The notes under the pieces: generated by a model
Told to the model about the DNA's origin: nothing
The model's input: only the letters and a program-made list of their open reading frames with translations
The model's database searches: none
Assembly (NCBI GenBank): GCA_021825225.1
Contig: JAKAIH010000126.1
Location: 1-7,505 of the forward strand
Length of the DNA: 7,505 nucleotides
Source of the DNA: Pseudomonadota bacterium
GTDB taxonomy: Bacteria > Pseudomonadota > Gammaproteobacteria > Burkholderiales > SG8-39
Direction: 5' to 3'
Program-made: the position numbers and the translations under genes
Shown here: piece after piece, positions 1 through 6,748 of the stretch
Numbering within the stretch: the first letter of the stretch is position 1
Layout: each line of letters starts with the position of its first letter

Positions 1-440
1 ACCAGGTTGACCAGGGGCTGGCCCAGGTCGCGCTGCTCGTCCAGGCCGAGGTACTGGCTCGCGATCGGGTTGCACCACTCGATATGGCCATGGGCATCGA
101 GCAGGACCACGCCATCGGGCAGGGCCAGCCCCGCGTTGCGAAAGCGCTGCAGGTCGCTGCTGAGCTGCTCCTCGTGCTTGATGCGGGCGCGCACGAAGCG
201 GTAGAGCCCGGCCAGCACCTCGTCCCAGACGCCGCTGCCCTGCGGCACCGGCTTCGCCATGGGCTCGCGCAGCCAGTCCTGCAGCGCCGCCAGGTTGGCC
301 ACGTGGCGCGCAAGCAGCAGCGCCAGCCCGATGCAGACGACAGCCAGCGCCCACTGCGCGTCGGCGAGCGGCCAGACGATCAGACCGGCGACGCACACTG
401 CAGCCAGCGCAATTGCGCTGCGCGTCCAGACAGAACTCAC
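1..440 (-). CDS. phoR: Phosphate regulon sensor histidine kinase PhoR, N-terminal part (runs off left edge)
   Basis: This is the membrane sensor kinase that phosphorylates PhoB under phosphate limitation. Only the first 146 residues are in the window; the histidine kinase core lies beyond base 1. Two hydrophobic segments (about residues 8-25 and 29-45) form a short membrane hairpin with almost no periplasmic loop, as usual for PhoR. Then comes the PhoR N-terminal linker (GVWDEVLAGLYRFVRARIKH, residues 70-89), followed by the start of a PAS domain (from about residue 98; LPDGVVLLDAHGHIEWCNP). The start is a GTG at 438-440: it gives the usual PhoR beginning (VSSVWTRS) and there is no in-frame ATG just upstream. 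The gene lies 69 bases downstream of phoB on the same strand, so cotranscription is likely. A weak GATAAT -10-like element at 468-473 on the minus strand could allow some separate expression, but no -35 is evident. The identity is well supported by the domain order and the phoB neighbour. Confidence 0.9.
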   Translation of the reverse strand, partial: MSSVWTRSAIALAAVCVAGLIVWPLADAQWALAVVCIGLALLLARHVANLAALQDWLREPMAKPVPQGSGVWDEVLAGLYRFVRARIKHEEQLSSDLQRFRNAGLALPDGVVLLDAHGHIEWCNPIASQYLGLDEQRDLGQPLVNL

Positions 441-482
441 TCGAAGGACCTGTTTTGCGGAAGCCGGATTATCGCATGCCCG

Positions 483-501
483 GGCGGCGTTCCCCGCCGC
501 C
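483..501 (-). other. GC-rich hairpin between phoB and phoR
   Basis: A perfect 7-bp inverted repeat (GGCGGCG and CGCCGCC, 5-base loop) begins nine bases past the phoB stop codon on the minus strand. No T-run follows on that strand, so it does not look like a classical intrinsic terminator. It may act as an mRNA-stability element or partial attenuator that lowers phoR relative to phoB. The structure is seen directly; the role is inference. Confidence 0.4.
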
Positions 502-509
502 AGACGGAC

Positions 510-1199
510 TCAGGCCGCGGCGGCGAAACGATAGCCGGTGCCGCGCACGGTCTCGATCAGCGCGTCGTGGCCGCTCGCCTCCAGCGCCTTGCGCAGGCGG
601 CGGATGTGCACGTCCACGGTGCGCTCCTCGACGAACACATGATCGCCCCAGACCTGATCGAGCAATTGCGTGCGGCTATGCACGCGCTCGGCATGGGTCA
701 TGAAAAAATGCAGCAGACGGAATTCGGTCGGCCCCAGCTCGAGCGTGCGGCCGTTGCCGCTGACCCGGTGCGCCGCCGGGTCCAGGCGCAGGCCGCGGAC
801 CTCGATTACGTCGTCAGTCATCTGCGGCGCGCGCCGGCGCATCACCGCCTTGATGCGCGCCAGCAGTTCGCGCGGCGAGAACGGCTTGGTGATGTAATCG
901 TCCGCCCCCGCCTCCAGTCCGAGGATCTTGTCCTGCTCGGCCGATTTGGCGGTCAGCATGATGATGGGGATGCTGCGCGTGCGGGCGTCGCCGCGCAGAT
1001 GGCGCGCCACCGCCAGGCCCGACTGGCCCGGCAGCATCCAGTCGAGCAGCACCAGGTCGGGCAGGGTCTGGCGTATGATGCCGAGCGCCTGTTCCGAATC
1101 GGCGGCGCGCAAGGCGTGGTGGCCCGCCCCCTCCAGGTTGACGGCGATCAGTTCCTGGATGGCGGTTTCGTCTTCTACGATCAAAATATTCAGCGGCAT
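510..1199 (-). CDS. phoB: Phosphate regulon response regulator PhoB
   Basis: OmpR/PhoB-family transcription factor that activates phosphate-scavenging genes when phosphorylated by PhoR. From the ATG at 1197-1199 the protein is 229 residues, the same length as E. coli PhoB. The receiver domain (1-120) has the acidic pair E9/D10, phosphoacceptor D53 in LVLLDWMLPG, T83 and K105. The winged-helix DNA-binding domain (about 130-229) holds the recognition-helix stretch EERTVDVHIRRLRKAL with R193, H198, R200 and R201, the positions used by E. coli PhoB to read the Pho box. An upstream in-frame ATG at 1230-1232 would add 11 unconserved residues and lies inside the Pho box, so it was rejected. No good Shine-Dalgarno precedes the chosen start, which fits the very short leader implied by the promoter. 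phoR follows, and ubiE diverges on the other strand. Confidence 0.96.
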   Translation of the reverse strand: MPLNILIVEDETAIQELIAVNLEGAGHHALRAADSEQALGIIRQTLPDLVLLDWMLPGQSGLAVARHLRGDARTRSIPIIMLTAKSAEQDKILGLEAGADDYITKPFSPRELLARIKAVMRRRAPQMTDDVIEVRGLRLDPAAHRVSGNGRTLELGPTEFRLLHFFMTHAERVHSRTQLLDQVWGDHVFVEERTVDVHIRRLRKALEASGHDALIETVRGTGYRFAAAA

Positions 1200-1209
1200 G
1201 GTCGGCGCT

Positions 1210-1243
1210 ATAGTATGTCGGCTGCGTGACATTTTGGTTACAG
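1210..1243 (-). promoter_or_regulatory. PhoB-dependent promoter of phoB (Pho box plus -10)
   Basis: Read on the minus strand, 1243 to 1226 is CTGTAACCAAAATGTCAC: two 7-base direct repeats (CTGTAAC, ATGTCAC) around a 4-base A-rich linker, a close match to the Pho box CTGTCAT-A/T4-CTGTCAT. Ten bases downstream is TACTAT (1215-1210), a good -10. Pho box, about 10 bases, then -10 with no -35 needed is the standard layout of PhoB-activated sigma70 promoters. Transcription would begin near 1203, leaving only about four bases before the phoB ATG. This implies positive autoregulation by PhoB~P. The pattern is seen directly; binding is inferred. Confidence 0.8.
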
Positions 1244-1325
1244 CCGCAAGCGGGCCGGCCGCGGTATCATAGACGCCCCCGCTGCATGGACACGCACCGG
1301 GGAATTACACCAGACGGAAGCTGCG

Positions 1326-2060
1326 ATGAACGGCAAGACCCATTTTGGTTACGAGCAGGTAGAGGAGACCGAAAAGGCGCGCAAGGTTGCGGGCGTGTTC
1401 GATTCGGTCGCGCCCAGCTACGACCTCATGAACGACCTGATGTCGGCCGGGATGCACCGCGCCTGGAAGGCCTTCACCATCGCCATCGCCGGAATCAGGA
1501 CGGGCGAGCGCGTGCTCGACGTCGCCTCCGGCAGCGGCGATCTGGCGCGCGTGTTCGCCCGGCGCGCGGGCGCCGGGGGTGAAGTCTGGCTCACCGACAT
1601 CAATCGCGCCATGCTCGAACGCGGGCGCGACCGGCTGCTCGACGAAGGGCGCGCGCTGCCGCTGGCGCAGTGCGATGCCGAGCACCTGCCGTTCCCGGAC
1701 GATTATTTCGACTGCGTCAGCGTCGCTTTCGGCCTGCGCAACATGACGCACAAGGAAGCGGCGCTGGCCGAGATGCGCCGCGTGCTCAGGCCGGGCGGGC
1801 GCCTGCTGGTGCTCGAATTCTCGCGCGTGTGGCAGCCGCTGACGCGCTTGTACGACTGGTATTCGTTCCAGGTGCTGCCCTGGCTGGGCGCGAAGATTGC
1901 GCGCGACGCCGACAGCTACCGCTACCTGGCGGAGTCCATACGCATGCACCCGGACCAGGAGAAATTGAAAAATATGATGGAACAGGCAGGCCTGACGCGG
2001 GTCGAATACTTCAATCTGAGTGCCGGCGTAGTCGCACTGCACCGGGGCTACAAAATCTAA
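1326..2060 (+). CDS. ubiE: Ubiquinone/menaquinone C-methyltransferase UbiE
   Basis: SAM-dependent C-methyltransferase that methylates the quinone ring precursor in ubiquinone synthesis (and demethylmenaquinone, where menaquinone is made). The 244-residue length is close to the family norm. The Rossmann-like SAM site is [11 protein letters not shown] (64-74) with acidic D91 (LTDIN) after the next strand. UbiE signature blocks are [17 protein letters not shown] (32-48), FGLRNM (135-140), [15 protein letters not shown] (152-166), [15 protein letters not shown] (197-211) and the terminal VALHRGYK. The ATG at 1326 is preceded by GGAAG (1316-1320) at good spacing. It is the first gene of a plus-strand cluster and diverges from phoB over a 126-base spacer. 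A -10-like TATCAT (1265-1270) is the best promoter candidate, but no convincing -35 at 16-18 bases was found, so the promoter remains uncertain. Confidence 0.96.
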   Translation: MNGKTHFGYEQVEETEKARKVAGVFDSVAPSYDLMNDLMSAGMHRAWKAFTIAIAGIRTGERVLDVASGSGDLARVFARRAGAGGEVWLTDINRAMLERGRDRLLDEGRALPLAQCDAEHLPFPDDYFDCVSVAFGLRNMTHKEAALAEMRRVLRPGGRLLVLEFSRVWQPLTRLYDWYSFQVLPWLGAKIARDADSYRYLAESIRMHPDQEKLKNMMEQAGLTRVEYFNLSAGVVALHRGYKI

Positions 2061-2061
2061 A

Positions 2062-2079
2062 GCCGGGGGCACACCCGGC
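2062..2079 (+). other. Hairpin just after the ubiE stop
   Basis: A perfect 6-bp GC stem (GCCGGG and CCCGGC, loop GGCACA) begins two bases after the ubiE TAA. The following bases are ACCCTTACATT, with no T-run, so it is not a strong intrinsic terminator. It might uncouple ubiE from the downstream gene through partial attenuation or 3'-end protection. The structure is seen; the function is inferred. Confidence 0.4.
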
Positions 2080-2103
2080 ACCCTTACATTACGAGGACAT
2101 GAC

Positions 2104-2970
2104 ATGAGACAACTGGTTTCGACTTTGGTGGTGGCGGTACTCACGCTCGCATTCGCGATGGACGACGCCGAGGCCAGACGCCTGGGCGGCGGCCGCAGCC
2201 TCGGCGCGCAGCGCTCGACCCTGGCACCGAGCCGCAACCTGCAGCAAACCCCGCCGACACAGGCGGCGCCCGCCGTTCCTGCCGCGAACCCGAACGCAGC
2301 CGCAGCCAAGCCCGCAGGCAACCGCTGGCTGGGCCCGATCGCCGGCCTCGCGGCCGGCCTGGGCCTGGGCTGGCTGCTCGGCCACGGCGGTCTGGGGGGC
2401 ATGATGGGTACCCTGCTGCTGATGGCCCTGGTCGCATTCGCCGTGATCTTTGTGCTGCGCCTGTTCAACCGGCCCAGGACCGAGGCCAATGTGCAATATG
2501 CCGGCATGGGCAGCGAGCCCGTTTCCGCGCCACCGCCCTCGCTCGCAAGCGGCATGGGCGCGGAACCGGCTTTCGGCGGGCAGCCGCAGCCGAACATCCC
2601 CGCAGGATTCGACACCGAAGGCTTTCTGCGCCAGGCCAAGCTCAATTTCGTCAAGCTGCAAGCCGTGCATGACAGCGGCAAGCTGGGCGAGCTGCGCGAA
2701 TTCACCACGGATGCGATGTTCGACTCGATCAAGCAGGATCTGCTGCAACACGGCGGCGTCGGACAACAGACCGACGTGGTCACGCTCAATGCCGAACTGC
2801 TGGAAGCGCTCACCGAAGGCGACACCCACTGGGCCAGCGTGCGCTTCTCCGGCATGATCCGCGAAACGCCCGAGTCCCAGCCCGAAGCGTTCCAGGAAAT
2901 CTGGAACCTGGCGAAGCCGGTATCCGGCGCGACCGGCTGGGTATTGGCCGGCATCCAGCAAATCCAGTAA
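2104..2970 (+). CDS. Tim44-like domain membrane protein in the ubiquinone cluster
   Basis: This 288-residue protein is of unproven function. It begins with a signal-peptide-like segment (1-24: short charged start, hydrophobic core at 4-19, possible cleavage after AEA). Next is a Gly/Arg- then Pro/Ala-rich low-complexity linker (25-73), two closely spaced hydrophobic segments (about 76-93, Gly/Leu-rich, and 102-118) with positively charged RLFNRPR after the second, and another Pro/Gly-rich linker (about 136-168). The C-terminal domain (169-288), beginning FDTEGFLRQAKLNFVKLQ and containing LREFTTDAMFDSI, matches the Tim44/MRPL45-type NTF2-like fold. Mitochondrial Tim44 uses this domain at the inner membrane to bind lipid and partners. 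GAGGA at 2093-2097 sets the start. It lies 43 bases after ubiE and 19 before ubiJ, suggesting cotranscription and a possible membrane-linked accessory role in quinone synthesis; that role is inference. The Tim44-like assignment is by motif recognition only. Confidence 0.85.
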   Translation: MRQLVSTLVVAVLTLAFAMDDAEARRLGGGRSLGAQRSTLAPSRNLQQTPPTQAAPAVPAANPNAAAAKPAGNRWLGPIAGLAAGLGLGWLLGHGGLGGMMGTLLLMALVAFAVIFVLRLFNRPRTEANVQYAGMGSEPVSAPPPSLASGMGAEPAFGGQPQPNIPAGFDTEGFLRQAKLNFVKLQAVHDSGKLGELREFTTDAMFDSIKQDLLQHGGVGQQTDVVTLNAELLEALTEGDTHWASVRFSGMIRETPESQPEAFQEIWNLAKPVSGATGWVLAGIQQIQ

Positions 2971-2989
2971 CCAGGCGGCGTTCGCTTCA

Positions 2990-3568
2990 GTGCTGCCGCA
3001 GCCGGGAATCCTCGCCCTCAACCATCTGCTCGGCGCGGAAGCCTGGGCGCGCGACAAGCTCAAGCCCTATGCCGGGCAGTGCGTGGAATTCCACTCCCCG
3101 CCACTGCCCGCGCTGCGCCTCGAAATCCTCGACACCGGGCTGCTGCGCGGCGCAGCCGAAGATGCGCTGCCGAATCTGGTCGTGACCATAGGCGCGGGCG
3201 CGCTGCCGGCGATGCTGCGCGGCGAAGACGCCTTGCTGCGCGAAATCGGCATCGAGGGCAATGCCGACCTCGCCGGCACGGTGCAATACCTGTTCCGCCA
3301 CCTGCGCTGGGACGTCGCGGAGGACCTGTCCACGGTCTTCGGCGACGTGATCGCCGAGCGCTTGGTGCGCGAAGGCAAGCGTTTCGCCGCCTGGAACCTC
3401 GAGACCGCAGAGAGACTATCGCAAAACGTTGCCGAATACCTGATCGAAGAGCAGCCGCTGCTGGCCCGTCCCGCCGATGTGCGCCAGTTCCTCGCCGATG
3501 CGGACCAGCTGCGCGACGACCTGGCGCGGCTGGAGAAGCGCATCGAAATCCTGACCAGGAAGTCTTGA
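2990..3568 (+). CDS. ubiJ: Ubiquinone biosynthesis accessory factor UbiJ (SCP2-domain protein)
   Basis: Accessory, non-enzymatic factor needed for aerobic ubiquinone synthesis. In E. coli, UbiJ with UbiK helps hold the lipophilic intermediates and the Ubi enzyme complex through an SCP2-type lipid-binding fold. The 192-residue product has the SCP2-like region at about 20-115 (VEFHSPPLPALRLEI, then LPNLVVTIGAGALPAML, then IEGNADLAGTVQYLFRHLRWD). A helical part follows and ends in a charged, coiled-coil-like tail (about 163-190, ADQLRDDLARLEKRIEIL), as in E. coli UbiJ. The start is taken as the GTG at 2990, since it yields a family-like N-terminus (LPQPGILALNHLL) and no in-frame ATG lies nearby. 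The ribosome-binding site is poor: AGG near 2973 is too far away, so translation may be coupled to the preceding gene. ubiB follows after a 96-base gap. Confidence 0.88.
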   Translation: MLPQPGILALNHLLGAEAWARDKLKPYAGQCVEFHSPPLPALRLEILDTGLLRGAAEDALPNLVVTIGAGALPAMLRGEDALLREIGIEGNADLAGTVQYLFRHLRWDVAEDLSTVFGDVIAERLVREGKRFAAWNLETAERLSQNVAEYLIEEQPLLARPADVRQFLADADQLRDDLARLEKRIEILTRKS

Positions 3569-3664
3569 GCCCTCAAGGGACGCGGGGAGCGCAGGGCAAC
3601 AAGGTCCGCGCCTTTTCCTCCTCTGCGGTTAAAATCCTGTTTTCCACTCTCGTAAGACGCTAAA

Positions 3665-5200
3665 TTGCAGCGCCTACTGCGCCTCGCCCGTATCATCAGT
3701 GTAGGCATCCGCTTCGGCCTGGATGAGTTCGTGCTCGCCCATGCGCGCACGCGCTTCCTGCTGGTGCTGGTGCAGCGCGTGCTGTTCTGGCGCAACCTCT
3801 CCGAGCCGCGCGCGGTGCGCCTGCGCCTGGCGCTGGAAGCCCTGGGGCCGCTGTTCGTGAAATTCGGCCAGGTGCTCTCCACCCGGCGCGACCTCCTGCC
3901 CACCGACATCGCGGACGAACTCGCACGGCTGCAGGACCAGGTGCCGCCGTTCTCGACCGAGCTCGCCTACGCCCAGCTGGAGCGTTCGTTCGGCAAACCC
4001 GTGGCGCAGGTGTTCGAGCAGTTCGAGGCGCAGCCGGTGGCGAGCGCCTCCATCGCACAGGTGCATTTCGCGGTGCTGCCCGGCGGGCGCGAATGCGCGG
4101 TCAAGATCCTGCGCCCGAACATGCAGCAGGCGATCGAAAAAGACGTGGCGCTGCTCGACAGCGCCGCCGGCCTGATCGAGGCGCTGTGGGTGGACGGAAG
4201 GCGCCTGAAACCGCGCGAGGTGGTGGCGGAATTCGCCATGCACCTCAACGACGAGCTCGATCTGATGCGCGAGGCGTCCAACGCGAGCCAGCTGCGGCGC
4301 AATTTTGCCGGTTCGCAGTTGCTGGTGATACCGGAAATCTACTGGGACCACTGCTCCTCCTCGGTGATGGTGATGCAGCGCATCAGCGGCATACCCATCA
4401 GCCATATCGACCGGCTGCGCGCAGCCGGGGTGGACATCCCGCGGCTCGCCCGCGCCGGGGTGGAAATCTTCTTCACTCAGGTATTCCGCGACGGCTTTTT
4501 CCACGCCGACATGCACCCGGGCAATATTTTCGTCTCCACCGACACCGACCCGCGCGGGCAGTATGTGGCGGTCGATTTCGGCATCATGGGCACGCTCACC
4601 GACGTCGACAAGAACTACCTGGCGCAGAACTTCCTCGCGTTTTTCCAGCGCGACTACAAGCGCGTGGCACAGGCGCACCTCGAGGCGGGCTGGGTGCCGC
4701 CCGATACGCGCGTCGACGAGTTCGAGAACGCGATCCGCGCCGTGTGCGAACCGGTGTTCGACCGGCCGCTGAAGGACATTTCCTTCGGCCGGGTGCTGCT
4801 GCGCCTGTTCCAGACCTCGCGCCGCTTCCACGTCGAGATCCAGCCGCAGCTGGTGATGCTGCAGAAGACCCTGCTCAACATCGAGGGCCTCGGTCGGCAG
4901 CTCGATCCGGAACTCGACCTGTGGAAAACCGCCAAGCCCTTCCTCGAGCGCTGGATGAGCGAGCAGCTGGGCTGGCGCGGCTTCGTGCGCAACGTGCTCA
5001 GCGAGGCGCCGCGCTGGGCCAATATGCTGCCGCAGATGCCGCGGCTCATGCATCGCGTGATGGACGCCGACCATGGCGCCGGCATCGAACGCGCGCTGGA
5101 GCGGCTCGCGGCCGACCAGAGGCGGCACCACCGCAGCACGGTCATGCTCGCGCTGCTGCTCGCGGCCCTGCTCGCCTTGCAGATTTACCTCACGCTGTAA
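3665..5200 (+). CDS. ubiB: Probable protein kinase/ATPase UbiB (ADCK/COQ8 family)
   Basis: Membrane-associated atypical kinase-like ATPase required for ubiquinone synthesis, thought to help extract or deliver lipid intermediates to the Ubi enzymes. The 511 residues show the family hallmarks: KFGQ (66-69, in [17 protein letters not shown]), the Ala-rich nucleotide loop ASASIAQVH (126-134), lysine K147 (AVKILRP), the catalytic loop [12 protein letters not shown] (278-289) and DFG (304-306). Further conserved blocks are AGWVPPDT and [22 protein letters not shown]. The start is TTG at 3665: an in-frame stop at 3653-3655 bars any earlier start and no ATG occurs near the conserved N-terminus. The Shine-Dalgarno is weak. 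A TAAAAT -10-like element (3630-3635) lies in the 96-base gap after ubiJ, without a clear -35. The C-terminus has one obvious hydrophobic helix (492-510) and stops there, shorter than the 546-residue E. coli protein, which has two. Confidence 0.95.
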   Translation: MQRLLRLARIISVGIRFGLDEFVLAHARTRFLLVLVQRVLFWRNLSEPRAVRLRLALEALGPLFVKFGQVLSTRRDLLPTDIADELARLQDQVPPFSTELAYAQLERSFGKPVAQVFEQFEAQPVASASIAQVHFAVLPGGRECAVKILRPNMQQAIEKDVALLDSAAGLIEALWVDGRRLKPREVVAEFAMHLNDELDLMREASNASQLRRNFAGSQLLVIPEIYWDHCSSSVMVMQRISGIPISHIDRLRAAGVDIPRLARAGVEIFFTQVFRDGFFHADMHPGNIFVSTDTDPRGQYVAVDFGIMGTLTDVDKNYLAQNFLAFFQRDYKRVAQAHLEAGWVPPDTRVDEFENAIRAVCEPVFDRPLKDISFGRVLLRLFQTSRRFHVEIQPQLVMLQKTLLNIEGLGRQLDPELDLWKTAKPFLERWMSEQLGWRGFVRNVLSEAPRWANMLPQMPRLMHRVMDADHGAGIERALERLAADQRRHHRSTVMLALLLAALLALQIYLTL

Positions 5201-5213
5201 GGGCAAAGCGCAA

Positions 5214-5242
5214 TTCGCAGACGGCGGGGCACAGGCTATAAT
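5214..5242 (+). promoter_or_regulatory. Sigma70-type promoter of the symporter gene
   Basis: TTCGCA (5214-5219, four of six matches to TTGACA) and a perfect TATAAT (5237-5242) are separated by exactly 17 bases. Transcription should start near 5249, giving a leader of about 29 bases before the ATG at 5278. It begins 13 bases after the ubiB stop, and no terminator hairpin is seen between, so the symporter may also receive read-through from the ubi cluster. Confidence 0.75.
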
Positions 5243-5277
5243 CGGCGCGCGCTTCGCGGACTGATAGACCTTTCCTT

Positions 5278-6717
5278 ATGCTGCTCTGGTTCGTCATCAC
5301 CTACTGGATCGTCTCCATCGGCATCGGCCTGTGGGCCGGCACGCTGGTGAAGAACTCCAAGGATTACGCCGTCGCCGGGCGCGCGCTGCCGTTCTACATC
5401 GTCACCGCGACCGTGTTCGCGACCTGGTTCGGCTCCGAGACCGTGCTCGGCATACCGGCGTCCTTCCTCAAGGACGGGCTCGCGGGCGTGGTCGCCGACC
5501 CCTTCGGTTCGAGCCTGTGCCTGATCCTCGTCGGCCTGTTCTTCGCGCGCCCGCTGTACCGCATGAATCTCCTCACCATAGGCGACTTCTACCGCAAGCG
5601 CTTCAACCGCACGGTCGAGGTGCTGACCACGCTGTGCATCGTGATTTCGTATCTGGGCTGGGTCGCGGCGCAGATCAAGGCGCTCGGGCTCGTGTTCAAT
5701 GTGGTCTCCGAGGGCGCGATGTCGCAGCACACCGGCATGATCGTCGGCGCCGCCACGGTGCTGATCTACACCATGTGGGGCGGCATGTGGTCGGTCGCGG
5801 TCACCGATTTCCTGCAGATGATCATCATCCTGGTGGGCATGGTGTACATCGCCGTCGAGGTGAGCGGCATGGTCGGCGGCGTCGGCGCCGTGCTCAGCCA
5901 TGCCTCGGCGGCGGGCAAGTTCAATCTGCTGCCCGCGCCGGAACCGAGGGAGATACTCTGGTTCATTGCCGCCTGGATCACCATGATGTTCGGCTCGATC
6001 CCGCAGCAGGACGTGTTCCAGCGCGTCGCCTCGTCCAAGAACGAGAAGATCGCCGGCAACGCCTCGATCACCGGCGGCGTGCTCTATTTCTGCTTCGCCT
6101 TCATCCCGATGTTCCTCGCCTACTCGGCGACGCTGATCGACCCGAAAATGGTCGCCGGACTGATCCACACCGACCCGCAGCTGATCCTGCCGAGCCTGAT
6201 CCTGCAGCACGTGCCGGTATTCGCGCAGGTGATGTTCTTCGGCGCGCTGCTGTCGGCGATCAAAAGCTGCGCCAGCGCCACGCTGCTCGCGCCCTCGGTC
6301 ACGTTCACCGAGAACATCCTGCGCGGCGCGTTCAAGCACTGGACCGACCGCCAGTTCCTGTTTGCGATGCGCGCGGTGGTGCTGCTGTTCACCGCGATGG
6401 TGACGGTGTTCGCGCTCAACACCGATGCGAGCATCTACAAAATGGTCGAGAACGCCTACAAGGTGACGCTGGTCGCGGCGATCGTGCCGCTCACCTTCGG
6501 CCTGTACTGGCACCGCTCGACCAGCCTGGGCGCGACGCTCGCAATCGTGCTCGGCCTGGCGACCTGGATCAACCTCGAGATCATCAACCCGAACGGCTTC
6601 GTGCCGCCGCAGCTCGCCGGCCTCGGCATGAGCCTCGTCGGCATGATCGTCGGGTCGCTGGTTTCCATCGCCGGCGGGCAGAAGCAGCCGCGCATCAACT
6701 GGTTCGCCCGGCGCTAA
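5278..6717 (+). CDS. Sodium:solute symporter family (SSS) transporter, substrate unknown
   Basis: This is an inner-membrane secondary transporter of the SSS family (LeuT fold), 479 residues, with about twelve or thirteen hydrophobic segments spread along its length (for example 2-22, 40-62, 70-90, 116-140, 152-172, 176-196, 262-282, 314-336, 362-382, 394-412, 416-434, 446-466). Family blocks include the N-terminal AGRALPFYIVTATVFATWFG, WGGMWSVAVTDFLQ (167-180), GSIPQQDVFQRVASSKN (239-255) and the TM8-equivalent stretch SAIKSCASATLLAPS (326-340). The ATG at 5278 starts directly at the first membrane helix; its ribosome-binding site is weak. The gene has its own promoter and a downstream hairpin, so it looks monocistronic. 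Substrate cannot be named from sequence: PutP-type residues are not all kept, and neighbours give no pathway. It could carry an amino acid, a carboxylate or another small solute. Family assignment is firm; coupling ion and substrate are open. Confidence 0.9.
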   Translation: MLLWFVITYWIVSIGIGLWAGTLVKNSKDYAVAGRALPFYIVTATVFATWFGSETVLGIPASFLKDGLAGVVADPFGSSLCLILVGLFFARPLYRMNLLTIGDFYRKRFNRTVEVLTTLCIVISYLGWVAAQIKALGLVFNVVSEGAMSQHTGMIVGAATVLIYTMWGGMWSVAVTDFLQMIIILVGMVYIAVEVSGMVGGVGAVLSHASAAGKFNLLPAPEPREILWFIAAWITMMFGSIPQQDVFQRVASSKNEKIAGNASITGGVLYFCFAFIPMFLAYSATLIDPKMVAGLIHTDPQLILPSLILQHVPVFAQVMFFGALLSAIKSCASATLLAPSVTFTENILRGAFKHWTDRQFLFAMRAVVLLFTAMVTVFALNTDASIYKMVENAYKVTLVAAIVPLTFGLYWHRSTSLGATLAIVLGLATWINLEIINPNGFVPPQLAGLGMSLVGMIVGSLVSIAGGQKQPRINWFARR

Positions 6718-6727
6718 GAGGCGCCCC

Positions 6728-6748
6728 TGCCGGCAATCTGCGCCGGCA
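6728..6748 (+). terminator. Hairpin after the symporter gene, possible terminator
   Basis: A perfect 7-bp stem (TGCCGGC and GCCGGCA, loop AATCTGC) starts ten bases after the symporter TAA. The position fits a transcript end, but only two T residues follow directly, so termination would be weak or Rho-assisted. Its position between two genes that each begin after a spacer supports a transcription-unit boundary. Confidence 0.5.

Noticed and set aside
84..1229. A 381-residue plus-strand frame across phoR and phoB.
   Set aside because: It is antisense to two genes with complete conserved motifs, and its translation shows no domain.
1200..1232. An 11-residue N-terminal extension of PhoB from an ATG at 1230-1232.
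   Set aside because: The start lies inside the Pho box, upstream of the predicted transcription start; starting at 1199 gives exactly the usual 229-residue PhoB.
1230..1352. The 12-base string CATTTTGGTTAC occurs at 1230-1241 (in the Pho box) and again at 1341-1352 (inside ubiE).
   Set aside because: One or two 12-base coincidences are expected by chance in a window of this size; the second copy encodes conserved HFGY of UbiE and lacks the flanking bases of a complete Pho box.
3569..3664. A separate promoter or small RNA between ubiJ and ubiB.
   Set aside because: A TAAAAT element at 3630-3635 is present, but no -35 at proper spacing and no terminator-bounded structure were found; it is mentioned only under ubiB.
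3674..5206. A 510-residue open frame on the minus strand opposite ubiB, plus similar long antisense frames at 1305-2954, 2089-3063 and 5236-6762.
   Set aside because: They lie opposite genes with firm family motifs, their products are rich in His/Arg/Asp/Gln without any recognisable domain, and long antisense frames are expected in GC-rich coding DNA.
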